Origin: Pseudomonas sp. AL03
GTDB lineage: Bacteria > Pseudomonadota > Gammaproteobacteria > Pseudomonadales > Pseudomonadaceae
Length of the DNA: 64,000 nucleotides
Assembly: GCF_029960815.1 (NCBI RefSeq)
Contig: NZ_JASBRE010000020.1
Span: 44,997-108,996 of the forward strand
Direction: 5' to 3'
Position numbers and translations under genes: made by a program. This document shows, one piece after another, positions 33,452 to 42,255 of this stretch. Position 1 is the first letter of the stretch, and each line of letters opens with the position of its first letter. The notes beneath the pieces were generated by a model. It ran no database searches. It saw only the letters and a program-made list of their open reading frames with translations, and was not told the DNA's origin.

Positions 33452-34159
33452 TTGGCTGCCAAGAAAAAACCTGCACCCAAGCGTGGCGCCAGCCGTTACC
33501 AAGCTCCTGCAAAGCAACCGATCCCGGGCTGGTTGTGGATGGCCATCGGCCTGACGGTCGGCGCATTCATTGTGTTCCTGATGAAGCTGGAGCCAGGCAA
33601 GGGCAGCGAGAGCGTCAAGCGCGAGAAAATCGAGCAGCAGAAAGCCAGCAAGATCGCCGAAGCCAACAAGACCCCGCCGAGCCCGACGCAACCGGTGAAG
33701 CCGAAGTACGACTTCTACACCTTGCTGCCGGAATCGGAAGTCATCGTACCGCCAGATGCCGTGCCGGAGAAAACCCTGCCAACGCCGCAAGTGCCGGCCA
33801 TTCCGACGACGCCGGTCACGCCAGAGCAAGCGGCGAAGATCGATACCGCGCGGGCTCAGGCCGCACTGGCCGGGATCACTCCGCCACCAGCACCACCGGT
33901 GTCCAAAGCGGCGCCAGTGACCAAGTTCTTCCTGCAGGCCGGTTCGTTCCGCAAGGAGGCAGACGCGGACAAAGTTCGGGCGCAGATCATTTTGCTGGGT
34001 CAGGCGGTAGCGGTCGAATCCGGCACGGTGAAGGACGAGACCTGGTATCGAGTATTGGTCGGACCGTTCAGCAACCGCGAACAGCTGACTACTGCCCAGA
34101 AACAACTGGCTGGAAGCGGGTTCAGCAACCTGTTGTTACAACAGCGTCAGAGTCGCTGA
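33452..34159 (+). CDS. FtsN-like SPOR-domain cell-division protein
   Basis: A 235-aa bitopic membrane protein: a basic cytoplasmic tail (AAKKKPAPKRGASRYQ), a membrane helix at about 30-48 (GWLWMAIGLTVGAFIVFLM), a Lys/Glu-rich then Pro-rich linker, and a C-terminal SPOR domain (about 155-230, KFFLQAGSFRKEADADKVRAQ) that binds septal glycan. This is the domain order of FtsN, and pseudomonads carry ftsN between argS and hslV. The start is TTG at 33452, directly after the argS stop, so the two are co-transcribed. Confidence 0.85.
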   Translation: MAAKKKPAPKRGASRYQAPAKQPIPGWLWMAIGLTVGAFIVFLMKLEPGKGSESVKREKIEQQKASKIAEANKTPPSPTQPVKPKYDFYTLLPESEVIVPPDAVPEKTLPTPQVPAIPTTPVTPEQAAKIDTARAQAALAGITPPPAPPVSKAAPVTKFFLQAGSFRKEADADKVRAQIILLGQAVAVESGTVKDETWYRVLVGPFSNREQLTTAQKQLAGSGFSNLLLQQRQSR

Positions 34160-34186
34160 TTTCGCCAGGAACACTGCGTCATCGTT

Positions 34187-34254
34187 CTTCGCGGGCAAGC
34201 CTCGCTCCTACAGGATTACGTAAATCTCTGTAGGAGCGAGGCTTGCCCGCGAAG
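34187..34254. repeat. REPIN, GCGGGCAAG/GGAGCGAG family
   Basis: Left CTTCGCGGGCAAGCCTCGCT and right AGCGAGGCTTGCCCGCGAAG are exact complements extended by CCTACAG/CTGTAGG: a perfect 27-bp stem with a 14-bp centre, between the SPOR gene and hslV. Confidence 0.9.
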
Positions 34255-34317
34255 GCACCCGAATAGACAACACCCCCATCCCCGCCGTACACCGCTCGTC
34301 CCCTCTCCCGCCCCGCA

Positions 34318-34345
34318 GTTGAAAAACGCTCTACCACCCCCATAT
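34318..34345 (+). promoter_or_regulatory. sigma32 (heat-shock) promoter of hslVU
   Basis: GTTGAAA at 34318-34324, 13 bp, CCCCATAT at 34338-34345. This matches the RpoH consensus CTTGAAA-N11-16-CCCCATNT with one mismatch and lies 46 bp before the hslV start, as expected for this chaperone-protease operon. Confidence 0.8.
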
Positions 34346-34390
34346 GAGTTGGCATAAGGCATTTTCGCCCCGCTGCGTGGAGACTCTCCC

Positions 34391-34921
34391 TTGACCACCA
34401 TCGTTTCAGTTCGCCGCCACGGCAAAGTCGTCATGGGCGGTGACGGCCAGGTTTCTCTCGGCAATACCGTGATGAAAGGCAACGCGAAGAAAGTTCGCCG
34501 CCTGTACCACGGCCAGGTAATCGCCGGTTTTGCCGGGGCTACTGCTGACGCCTTCACCCTCTTCGAGCGATTCGAAGGCCAGCTTGAGAAACATCAAGGC
34601 CACCTGGTTCGCGCCGCTGTCGAACTCGCCAAAGAATGGCGCACTGACCGCTCCCTCAGCCGCCTCGAAGCCATGCTTGCGGTCGCGAACAAAGATGCCT
34701 CTCTGATCATCACCGGCAACGGCGACGTGGTCGAGCCTGAAGAAGGTCTGATCGCCATGGGCTCCGGTGGCGGTTACGCCCAGGCCGCCGCCAGCGCGCT
34801 GCTGAAGAAAACCGATCTGTCGGCCCGCGAAATCGTCGAAACCGCCCTCGGCATCGCCGGCGACATCTGTGTGTTCACCAACCATACCTTCACCATTGAG
34901 GAGCAGGACCTCGCTGAGTAA
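34391..34921 (+). CDS. hslV: ATP-dependent protease peptidase subunit HslV
   Basis: A 176-aa proteasome-like peptidase. The TTG start at 34391 encodes the initiator Met followed by TTIVSVRRHGKVVMGGDGQ; removal of Met exposes the catalytic Thr. GFAGATADAFTLFERFE and the Gly-rich SGGGYAQAAASALL are typical. It forms a double ring capped by HslU hexamers and degrades misfolded and regulatory proteins. Followed after 55 bp by hslU. Confidence 0.97.
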   Translation: MTTIVSVRRHGKVVMGGDGQVSLGNTVMKGNAKKVRRLYHGQVIAGFAGATADAFTLFERFEGQLEKHQGHLVRAAVELAKEWRTDRSLSRLEAMLAVANKDASLIITGNGDVVEPEEGLIAMGSGGGYAQAAASALLKKTDLSAREIVETALGIAGDICVFTNHTFTIEEQDLAE

Positions 34922-34976
34922 GCCTGTTTTGGCCACCACGCCACGGCTCACTTTTACTTGAGGACCGCCAATTACT

Positions 34977-36317
34977 ATGTCCATGACTCCCCGTGAAATC
35001 GTCCACGAACTCAATCGCCATATCATCGGCCAGGACGATGCCAAGCGCGCCGTCGCCATCGCGCTGCGTAACCGCTGGCGCCGGATGCAGCTGCCTGAAG
35101 AGCTGCGCGTTGAAGTGACCCCCAAGAACATCCTGATGATCGGCCCGACCGGTGTCGGTAAAACCGAGATTGCTCGTCGCCTGGCGAAACTGGCCAACGC
35201 GCCCTTCATCAAGGTCGAAGCGACCAAGTTCACCGAAGTCGGTTATGTCGGCCGCGACGTTGAATCGATCATTCGTGACCTGGCTGACGCGGCGATCAAA
35301 CTGTTGCGCGAACAGGAAATGACCAAGGTTCGCCACCGCGCCGAAGACGCCGCCGAAGAACGCATCCTCGACGCCCTGCTGCCACCGGCACGCATGGGCT
35401 TCAGCAACGACGACGCCGCACCGTCGGCTGACTCCAACACCCGTCAGCTGTTCCGCAAGCGCCTGCGCGAAGGTCAGCTGGATGACAAGGAGATCGAAAT
35501 CGAAGTCGCCGAAGTGACCGGCGTCGATATCTCCGCGCCACCGGGCATGGAGGAGATGACCAACCAGCTGCAGAGCCTGTTCGCCAACATGGGCAAGGGC
35601 AAAAAGAAAAGCCGCAAGATCAAGGTCAAGGAAGCGCTGAAACTGGTGCGTGACGAAGAGGCCGGTCGTCTGGTCAACGAAGAAGAGTTGAAGGCCAAGG
35701 CGCTGGAAGCCGTCGAGCAGCACGGCATCGTGTTCATCGACGAAATCGACAAGGTCGCCAAGCGTGGCAACTCCGGTGGCATCGACGTGTCCCGTGAAGG
35801 TGTACAGCGCGACCTGCTGCCGCTGATCGAAGGCTGCACCGTCAACACCAAACTGGGCATGGTCAAGACCGACCATATCCTGTTCATCGCGTCCGGTGCG
35901 TTCCACCTCAGCAAGCCGAGCGATCTGGTACCTGAGCTGCAAGGCCGTCTGCCCATTCGTGTCGAACTCAAGCCGCTGACGCCTGAAGATTTCGAGCGCA
36001 TTCTCAGCGAACCGCATGCGTCGCTCACCGAGCAGTATTGCGCACTGCTGAAAACCGAAGGCCTGGTTATCGAGTTCCAGCCGGACGGTATCAAGCGTAT
36101 TGCCGAGATCGCCTGGCAGGTCAACGAGAAGACCGAGAATATCGGTGCCCGTCGCCTGCACACGCTGCTTGAGCGTCTGCTCGAAGAGGTGTCGTTCAGC
36201 GCCGGTGATCTGGCCAGTGCCCACGACGACAAAGCGATCGTGATCGACGCCGATTACGTCAACAGCCACTTGGGCGAATTGGCGCAGAACGAAGACCTGT
36301 CCCGTTATATCCTGTAG
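34977..36317 (+). CDS. hslU: ATP-dependent protease ATPase subunit HslU
   Basis: A 446-aa AAA+ unfoldase. Walker A GPTGVGKT is at 56-63, the pore loop GYVGRDVES follows, the variable intermediate domain spans about 110-240, Walker B is IVFIDEIDKVA, and the C-terminal end LSRYIL inserts into HslV to activate it. It unfolds substrates for HslV and shares its heat-shock promoter. Confidence 0.97.
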   Translation: MSMTPREIVHELNRHIIGQDDAKRAVAIALRNRWRRMQLPEELRVEVTPKNILMIGPTGVGKTEIARRLAKLANAPFIKVEATKFTEVGYVGRDVESIIRDLADAAIKLLREQEMTKVRHRAEDAAEERILDALLPPARMGFSNDDAAPSADSNTRQLFRKRLREGQLDDKEIEIEVAEVTGVDISAPPGMEEMTNQLQSLFANMGKGKKKSRKIKVKEALKLVRDEEAGRLVNEEELKAKALEAVEQHGIVFIDEIDKVAKRGNSGGIDVSREGVQRDLLPLIEGCTVNTKLGMVKTDHILFIASGAFHLSKPSDLVPELQGRLPIRVELKPLTPEDFERILSEPHASLTEQYCALLKTEGLVIEFQPDGIKRIAEIAWQVNEKTENIGARRLHTLLERLLEEVSFSAGDLASAHDDKAIVIDADYVNSHLGELAQNEDLSRYIL

Positions 36318-36362
36318 ATCTCATTCTCTACATGGCAGGGCCGCTTGCGGCCCTGAACCAAA

Positions 36363-36743
36363 ATGACGACCCCACTCCCCACCGATATCAAACTGCACAA
36401 AGCCTCGAAAACCCTGTCGCTGAAATACGCGTCCGGCGAGGAATATCACCTGCCTGCCGAGTTCCTGCGCGTGCACTCTCCTTCCGCCGAAGTCCAGGGC
36501 CACGGCAAACCTATCCTGCAATTTGGCAAGATCGGCGTAGGCCTGACCAAGGTCGAACCGGCCGGTCAGTACGCACTGAAATTGACCTTCGACGACGGCC
36601 ACGACAGCGGCCTGTTCACCTGGGAATATCTGTACCAGTTGGGCGTGCGCCAAGAGGATCTCTGGAACGATTATCTTGCCGAGCTCAAAGCCGCCGGAAA
36701 AACCCGCGATCCGAACCAATCCATCGTCAAGCTGATGCTCTAA
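36363..36743 (+). CDS. DUF971 (GBBH-like N-terminal domain) protein
   Basis: A 126-aa soluble protein with the DUF971 pattern: TDIKLHKASKTLSLKYASGEEYHLPAEFLRVHSPSAE and YALKLTFDDGHDSGLFTWEYLYQL. The domain is also found at the N-terminus of gamma-butyrobetaine hydroxylases and in some Fe-S-related proteins; its own role is unclear. It follows hslU by 45 bp and may share its transcript. Confidence 0.88.
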   Translation: MTTPLPTDIKLHKASKTLSLKYASGEEYHLPAEFLRVHSPSAEVQGHGKPILQFGKIGVGLTKVEPAGQYALKLTFDDGHDSGLFTWEYLYQLGVRQEDLWNDYLAELKAAGKTRDPNQSIVKLML

Positions 36744-36744
36744 A

Positions 36745-36772
36745 TCGGGCCTCTCGCTCTTTAGAGGGCATT
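36745..36772 (+). terminator. Weak terminator after the DUF971 gene
   Basis: GCCTCT, an 8-nt loop and AGAGGGC followed by ATTTTC. The stem is short, so it is only a plausible terminator for the hslVU-DUF971 unit. Confidence 0.45.
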
Positions 36773-36860
36773 TTCTAATTCCATCTGTTTGAATGCTCCG
36801 CTTCCGGGTCGACGATTGGCCTGCTTGCGAAAAAAATTAAACTCGGGTAACCAATGGAAC

Positions 36861-36876
36861 TGGCAAGTTCCCTGCA
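36861..36876 (+). promoter_or_regulatory. sigma54-like promoter upstream of phaC1
   Basis: TGGCAAGTTCCCTGCA keeps the invariant GG and GC of the -24/-12 consensus TGGCAC-N5-TTGCA at the right spacing, with one mismatch in each block. It is about 127 bp before the phaC1 start. RpoN control of pha synthesis has been reported in some pseudomonads; use here is inferred. Confidence 0.5.
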
Positions 36877-37002
36877 GTGCTCTCTGCGATAAAAAAGCAG
36901 CGATGCAGTATTAACGGTCAACCGAGCAGTAGTACCTGGCATTTGCCGTGTGAATGCACAGCTGGGACCAGGTACTCGCCTCAGGACAATGGAGCGTCGT
37001 AG

Positions 37003-38682
37003 ATGAGTAACAAGAATAACGATGACTTGAAGTATCAAGCCTCGGAAAACACCTTGGGGCTGAATCCTGTCGTTGGGCTGCGTGGAAAGGATCTACTGGC
37101 TTCTGCTCGAATGGTGCTAAGGCAGGCCATCCGACAACCGATTCACAGCGCCAGGCATGTCGCCCAATTCGGTCTTGAACTAAAGAACGTGTTGTTCGGC
37201 AAATCCGAGCTTCTACCGACAAGCGATGACCGTCGCTTCGCCGATCCGGCCTGGAGCCAGAACCCGCTCTACAAACGTTATTTGCAAACTTACCTGGCGT
37301 GGCGCAAGGAACTCCACGACTGGATCGGCGACAGCAACCTCTCGCCCAAGGACGTCGCACGCGGGCATTTCGTGATCAACCTCATGACCGAAGCCATGGC
37401 CCCGACCAACAGTGCGGCCAACCCGGCGGCGGTCAAACGCTTCTTCGAAACCGGCGGCAAAAGCTTGCTCGACGGCCTGGCCCATCTGGCCAAGGACCTG
37501 GTGCACAACGGCGGTATGCCGAGCCAGGTCAACATGGGCGCGTTCGAGGTCGGCAAGAGCCTGGGCGTCACCGAAGGCGCGGTGGTGTTTCGCAATGACG
37601 TGCTGGAGTTGATCCACTATCGGCCGACCACCGAGCAGGTGTACGAGCGCCCACTGCTGGTGGTGCCCCCACAGATCAACAAGTTCTATATTTTCGACCT
37701 GAGCCCGGACAAGAGCCTGGCGCGTTTCTGCCTGCGCAACAATGTGCAAACGTTCATTGTCAGCTGGCGCAACCCGACCAAGGAGCAGCGCGAATGGGGT
37801 CTGTCGACCTACATCGAAGCGCTCAAGGAAGCGGTCGACGTGGTCACCGCGATCACCGGCAGCAAAGATGTGAACATGCTCGGCGCCTGCTCCGGTGGCA
37901 TCACCTGCACCGCCCTGCTGGGCCACTACGCCGCGATCGGTGAGAACAAGGTCAACGCCCTGACGCTGCTGGTCAGCGTGCTGGACACCACTCTGGACAG
38001 CGACGTGGCACTGTTCGTCGACGAGCAGACCCTCGAATCCGCCAAGCGTCACTCCTATCAGGCCGGTGTCCTGGAAGGCCGCGACATGGCAAAAGTCTTC
38101 GCCTGGATGCGCCCCAACGACCTGATCTGGAACTACTGGGTCAACAACTACCTGCTGGGCAACGAACCGCCGGTTTTCGACATCCTGTTCTGGAACAACG
38201 ACACCACAAGGTTGCCCGCAGCGTTCCACGGCGACCTGATCGAGTTGTTCAAAACCAACCCTCTGATCCGTCCTGATGCACTGGAAGTGTGCGGCACACC
38301 GATCGATCTGAAGCAGGTCACTGCCGACATTTTCTCCCTGGCCGGCACCAACGACCACATCACCCCGTGGAAGTCCTGCTACAAGTCGGCGCAACTGTTC
38401 GGTGGCAAGGTCGAATTCGTGCTGTCCAGCAGCGGGCATATCCAGAGCATTCTGAATCCGCCGGGCAATCCGAAATCGCGCTACATGACCAGCACCGAGA
38501 TGCCGGTCAAGGCCGAGGAGTGGCAAGAAAATTCCACCAAACACACTGATTCCTGGTGGCTGCACTGGCAGGCATGGCAAGCCGAGCGTTCGGGCAAGCT
38601 GAAGAAGTCTCCGGGCAGTTTGGGCAACAAGGCTTATCCGGCGGGCGAAGCTGCGCCGGGCACCTATGTGCATGAGCGGTAA
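37003..38682 (+). CDS. phaC1: Class II PHA synthase 1
   Basis: A 559-aa granule-associated polymerase that joins (R)-3-hydroxyacyl-CoA units of medium chain length into polyhydroxyalkanoate. The catalytic triad is visible: C296 in the lipase-like box GACSGG, D451 in GTNDHI and H479 in SSGHIQS. Length and N-terminus (MSNKNNDDLKYQASENTLGL) are those of pseudomonad PhaC1. First gene of the phaC1ZC2D cluster; a REPIN separates it from phaZ. Confidence 0.98.
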   Translation: MSNKNNDDLKYQASENTLGLNPVVGLRGKDLLASARMVLRQAIRQPIHSARHVAQFGLELKNVLFGKSELLPTSDDRRFADPAWSQNPLYKRYLQTYLAWRKELHDWIGDSNLSPKDVARGHFVINLMTEAMAPTNSAANPAAVKRFFETGGKSLLDGLAHLAKDLVHNGGMPSQVNMGAFEVGKSLGVTEGAVVFRNDVLELIHYRPTTEQVYERPLLVVPPQINKFYIFDLSPDKSLARFCLRNNVQTFIVSWRNPTKEQREWGLSTYIEALKEAVDVVTAITGSKDVNMLGACSGGITCTALLGHYAAIGENKVNALTLLVSVLDTTLDSDVALFVDEQTLESAKRHSYQAGVLEGRDMAKVFAWMRPNDLIWNYWVNNYLLGNEPPVFDILFWNNDTTRLPAAFHGDLIELFKTNPLIRPDALEVCGTPIDLKQVTADIFSLAGTNDHITPWKSCYKSAQLFGGKVEFVLSSSGHIQSILNPPGNPKSRYMTSTEMPVKAEEWQENSTKHTDSWWLHWQAWQAERSGKLKKSPGSLGNKAYPAGEAAPGTYVHER

Positions 38683-38700
38683 CTGACACACCTCGCGCCC

Positions 38701-38794
38701 CTGTAGGAGCGAAGCTTGCTCGCGAAAGCGGTCATTCACTCAACATAGATGTCGACTGATCTGACGCGTTCGCGAGCAAGCTTCGCTCCTACAG
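38701..38794. repeat. REPIN, GCGGGCAAG/GGAGCGAG family
   Basis: CTGTAGGAGCGAAGCTTGCT and AGCAAGCTTCGCTCCTACAG are perfect inverted repeats, extended by CGCGAA/TTCGCG, flanking a 42-bp centre. It lies between phaC1 and phaZ. Confidence 0.9.
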
Positions 38795-38837
38795 GGATCG
38801 AGGATGAATTTGAGAAATGACCCACAGGGCTTGAAGC

Positions 38838-39683
38838 ATGCCGCAACAATTCATATTTCGTACCGTCGACCTGAATGGCCAGACCCTCCGCACGGCGGTA
38901 CGCCCCGGCAAGCCTCACTTGACGCCCTTGCTGATTTTCAACGGCATCGGCGCCAATTTGGAGCTGGTGTTTCCGTTCGTCGCGGCGCTGGATCCGGACC
39001 TGGAAGTCATTGCCTTCGACGTCCCTGGTGTCGGCGGTTCATCGACGCCGAATCGACCGTATCGCTTTCCGGGCCTGGCGAAACTCACGGCGCGGATGCT
39101 CGACTATCTCGACTACGGCCGAGTCAATGTAATCGGCGTTTCCTGGGGGGGGGCCCTCGCCCAGCAGTTCGCTTACGACTATCCCGAGCGCTGCAAGAAA
39201 CTCGTTCTGGCGGCCACGGCGGCCGGCACGGTGATGATACCGGGCAAGCCGAAAGTCCTGTGGATGATGGCCAGCCCGCGACGCTATATCCAGCCGTCTC
39301 ATGTGATTCGCATTGCGCCGATGATCTACGGCGGTGCGTTCCGGCGCGATCCGACGCTCGCCGCGAGCCACGCTGCGAAGGTCCGCTCGGCCGGCAAACT
39401 CGGTTACTACTGGCAACTGTTCGCCGGCCTCGGATGGACCAGCATTCACTGGCTGCACAAGATCCACCAGCCGACTCTGGTGCTGGCCGGCGACGACGAT
39501 CCGCTGATCCCGCTGATTAACATGCGCGTGCTGGCCTGGCGGATTCCCAATGCCCAGCTGCACATCATCGATGACGGGCATCTGTTCCTGATCACCCGCG
39601 CCGAAGCGGTGGCACCGATCATTATGAAATTCCTCGAGGAGGAGCGGCAGCGCGCCGTGATGCATCCGCATCCGGCGCCATAG
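38838..39683 (+). CDS. phaZ: Intracellular PHA depolymerase
   Basis: A 281-aa alpha/beta hydrolase that releases hydroxyacids from medium-chain polyhydroxyalkanoate granules. The nucleophile is S102 in GVSWGG; the acid and base are expected near D221 (LAGDDDPLIPL) and H248 (IIDDGHLFL). It lies between the two synthases, as in all pseudomonad pha clusters. The codons directly after S102 contain a run of nine G, a possible slippage site. RBS is poor. Confidence 0.96.
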   Translation: MPQQFIFRTVDLNGQTLRTAVRPGKPHLTPLLIFNGIGANLELVFPFVAALDPDLEVIAFDVPGVGGSSTPNRPYRFPGLAKLTARMLDYLDYGRVNVIGVSWGGALAQQFAYDYPERCKKLVLAATAAGTVMIPGKPKVLWMMASPRRYIQPSHVIRIAPMIYGGAFRRDPTLAASHAAKVRSAGKLGYYWQLFAGLGWTSIHWLHKIHQPTLVLAGDDDPLIPLINMRVLAWRIPNAQLHIIDDGHLFLITRAEAVAPIIMKFLEEERQRAVMHPHPAP

Positions 39684-39822
39684 GGCGGTTGATCGGCCCC
39701 GGTTTTTGTTAACGAAAAAAGGCTCGGCAGGACGCCGCGCCGCGCAACAACCCGTAACAGCGTCTATGGTGTTCTGGTTCGGTGTATCTGTATTTGGCCT
39801 GAAGACGAAGGAGTGTTGATTC

Positions 39823-41505
39823 ATGCGCGAAAAACCAGCGAGGGACTTTTTACCCACTCCCGCCGCGTTCATCAATGCACAGAGTGCGATTACCGGCGTG
39901 CGCGGTCGGGATTTGTTGTCGACCCTGCGCAGTGTTGCCGCCCATGGCTTGCGCCACCCGGTGCACAGCGCCCGACACGCCTTGAAACTGGGCGGTCAAC
40001 TGGGCCGCGTGCTGCTGGGCGAAACCCTGTATGCGACCAATCCGCAGGACAAACGCTTCGCCGACCCGGCGTGGAGCCTCAACCCTTTTTATCGCCGCAG
40101 TTTGCAGGCCTACCTGACCTGGCAAAAGCAGGTCAAAAACTGGATCGACGAGAGCAACATGAGCCCGGACGATCGCGCCCGCGCCCACTTCGCGTTCGCC
40201 ATGCTCAATGACGCCATGGCACCGTCCAACAGCCTGCTTAATCCGCTGGCGATCAAGGAGATCTTCAACTCCGGCGGCAACAGCCTGGTGCGAGGTATCA
40301 GCCACCTGGTCGACGACTTCCTGCACAACGATGGCTTGCCCAGACAAGTCACCAAGCAAGCTTTCGAGGTCGGCAAAACGGTCGCCACCACTACGGGCTC
40401 CGTGGTGTTTCGCAATGAGCTGCTGGAGCTGATCCAGTACAAGCCGATGAGCGAAAAGCAGTATTCCAAACCGCTGCTGGTGGTGCCGCCACAGATCAAC
40501 AAGTACTACATTTTCGACCTGAGCCCCGGCAACAGCTTCGTCCAGTTCGCCCTGAAAAACGGTTTGCAGACCTTCATGATCAGTTGGCGCAATCCGGATG
40601 TACGTCATCGCGAATGGGGACTGTCGACGTACGTGGAAGCCGTGGAAGAAGCGATGAACGTCTGCCGGGCGATCACCGGTGCTCGCGAAGTCAATCTGAT
40701 GGGCGCCTGCGCGGGCGGGCTGACCATTGCCGCGCTGCAAGGGCATTTGCAGGCCAAGCGGCAATTGCGGCGAGTGTCCAGCGCAACGTATCTGGTAAGC
40801 CTGCTCGACAGTCAGATGGACTCGCCTGCGGCCCTCTTCGCTGACGAACAGACCCTTGAGGCGGCCAAGCGTCGCTCCTATCAGAAAGGTGTGCTCGACG
40901 GCCGCGACATGGCCAAGGTCTTCGCCTGGATGCGCCCCAACGATCTGATCTGGAGCTATTTCGTTAACAATTACCTGTTGGGCAAGGAGCCGCCAGCGTT
41001 CGACATCCTCTACTGGAACAACGACAACACACGTTTGCCGGCAGCCCTCCATGGCGACTTGCTGGACTTCTTCAAACACAACCCGCTGAGTCATCCGGGT
41101 GGTCTGGAGGTGTGCGGCACGCCAATCGACTTGCAGAAAGTCACCGTCGACAGTTTCAGCGTCGCGGGCATCAACGACCACATCACCCCGTGGGATGCGG
41201 TGTATCGCTCGACCCTGCTGCTGGGTGGCGAGCGACGCTTCGTGCTCTCCAACAGCGGGCATGTGCAGAGCATTCTCAACCCGCCCTCCAACCCGAAAGC
41301 CAACTTCGTCGAAAGCACGAAACTGAGCAGTGACCCACGGGCCTGGTATTACGACGCCAAGCAAGTCGACGGCAGTTGGTGGACCCAGTGGCTGAGCTGG
41401 ATTCAAGAACGTTCAGGCGCGCAAAAAGAAACCGACATCGCCCTCGGCAACTCGAACTATCCACCGATGGAGGCAGCACCCGGTACTTACGTGCGTGTGC
41501 GCTGA
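39823..41505 (+). CDS. phaC2: Class II PHA synthase 2
   Basis: A 560-aa paralogue of PhaC1 with the same triad: C296 (GACAGG), D452 (GINDHI) and H480 (NSGHVQS). PhaC2 enzymes have a slightly different monomer preference from PhaC1. The start at 39823 follows AGGAGTGTTGATTC. It is 27 bp before phaD. Confidence 0.97.
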   Translation: MREKPARDFLPTPAAFINAQSAITGVRGRDLLSTLRSVAAHGLRHPVHSARHALKLGGQLGRVLLGETLYATNPQDKRFADPAWSLNPFYRRSLQAYLTWQKQVKNWIDESNMSPDDRARAHFAFAMLNDAMAPSNSLLNPLAIKEIFNSGGNSLVRGISHLVDDFLHNDGLPRQVTKQAFEVGKTVATTTGSVVFRNELLELIQYKPMSEKQYSKPLLVVPPQINKYYIFDLSPGNSFVQFALKNGLQTFMISWRNPDVRHREWGLSTYVEAVEEAMNVCRAITGAREVNLMGACAGGLTIAALQGHLQAKRQLRRVSSATYLVSLLDSQMDSPAALFADEQTLEAAKRRSYQKGVLDGRDMAKVFAWMRPNDLIWSYFVNNYLLGKEPPAFDILYWNNDNTRLPAALHGDLLDFFKHNPLSHPGGLEVCGTPIDLQKVTVDSFSVAGINDHITPWDAVYRSTLLLGGERRFVLSNSGHVQSILNPPSNPKANFVESTKLSSDPRAWYYDAKQVDGSWWTQWLSWIQERSGAQKETDIALGNSNYPPMEAAPGTYVRVR

Positions 41506-41532
41506 CGTTCAACGAACCATTAAGAAGACTGG

Positions 41533-42153
41533 ATGAAAACCCGCGACCGGATTCTCGAATGTGCTTTGCAGTTGTTCAATCAGAAGGGCGAACCGAACGT
41601 CTCCACCATGGAAGTGGCCAATGAAATGGGGATCAGCCCGGGCAACCTCTACTACCACTTCCACGGCAAGGAACCGCTGATTCTCGGGTTGTTCGAGCGC
41701 TTCCAGGTCGAACTGGCGCCCCTGCTTGATCCACCGGCCGATGTCGAGCTTGCACCGGAAGATTACTGGCTGTTCCTGCACCTGATCGTCGAACGCCTGG
41801 CCCACTACCGGTTTCTGTTCCAGGACCTGTCGAACCTCGCCGGGCGCTTGCCGAAACTGGCCAAGGGCATACGCAACCTGCTCAATGCGTTGAAGCGCAC
41901 GCTGGCTTCGTTACTCGCTCGATTGAAGGCTCAGGGGCAATTGGTCAGCGAGACCCAGGCACTGGGACAACTGGTGGAGCAGATCACCATGACGCTGCTG
42001 TTCTCGCTGGACTACCAGCGGATTCTTGATCGTGAAGGTGAGGTGAGATTGGTGGTGTACCAGATCATGATGCTGGTGGCGCCGCATTTGTTGCCGCCGA
42101 TCAAGGTGGCGACGGAGCAGTTGGCGTTGCAGTATCTGGAAGAACACGAGTAA
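41533..42153 (+). CDS. phaD: TetR-like regulator PhaD
   Basis: A 206-aa protein with an N-terminal TetR helix-turn-helix (residues 8-50: RILECALQLFNQKGEPNVSTMEVANEMGISPGNLYYHF) and a helical ligand-binding C-terminal domain. In P. putida PhaD activates the phaC1 and phaI promoters in response to an acyl-CoA-type signal. Last gene of the plus-strand pha unit. Confidence 0.95.
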   Translation: MKTRDRILECALQLFNQKGEPNVSTMEVANEMGISPGNLYYHFHGKEPLILGLFERFQVELAPLLDPPADVELAPEDYWLFLHLIVERLAHYRFLFQDLSNLAGRLPKLAKGIRNLLNALKRTLASLLARLKAQGQLVSETQALGQLVEQITMTLLFSLDYQRILDREGEVRLVVYQIMMLVAPHLLPPIKVATEQLALQYLEEHE

Positions 42154-42210
42154 CCCTGCACACCGCTCCCACAGGGGTACTGCGGTGCTTTACGAATCGT
42201 GCACAAACAA

Positions 42211-42241
42211 AAACGCCCGACCTTAGCAGGCCGGGCGTTTT
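42211..42241. terminator. Bidirectional terminator between phaD and phaF
   Basis: AAACGCCCG and CGGGCGTTT arms around a short loop, with flanking A and T tracts, between convergent genes. Confidence 0.85.
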
Positions 42242-42255
42242 CTTGAGCCCTGAAA

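Noticed and set aside
31594..33480. 628-codon frame on the minus strand across argS
   Set aside because: Antisense shadow of a highly biased housekeeping gene; no start signal or family features.
37213..41406. Frames of more than 500 codons opposite phaC1 and phaC2
   Set aside because: They appear at the same place in both paralogues only because the sense genes are similar; not independent genes.
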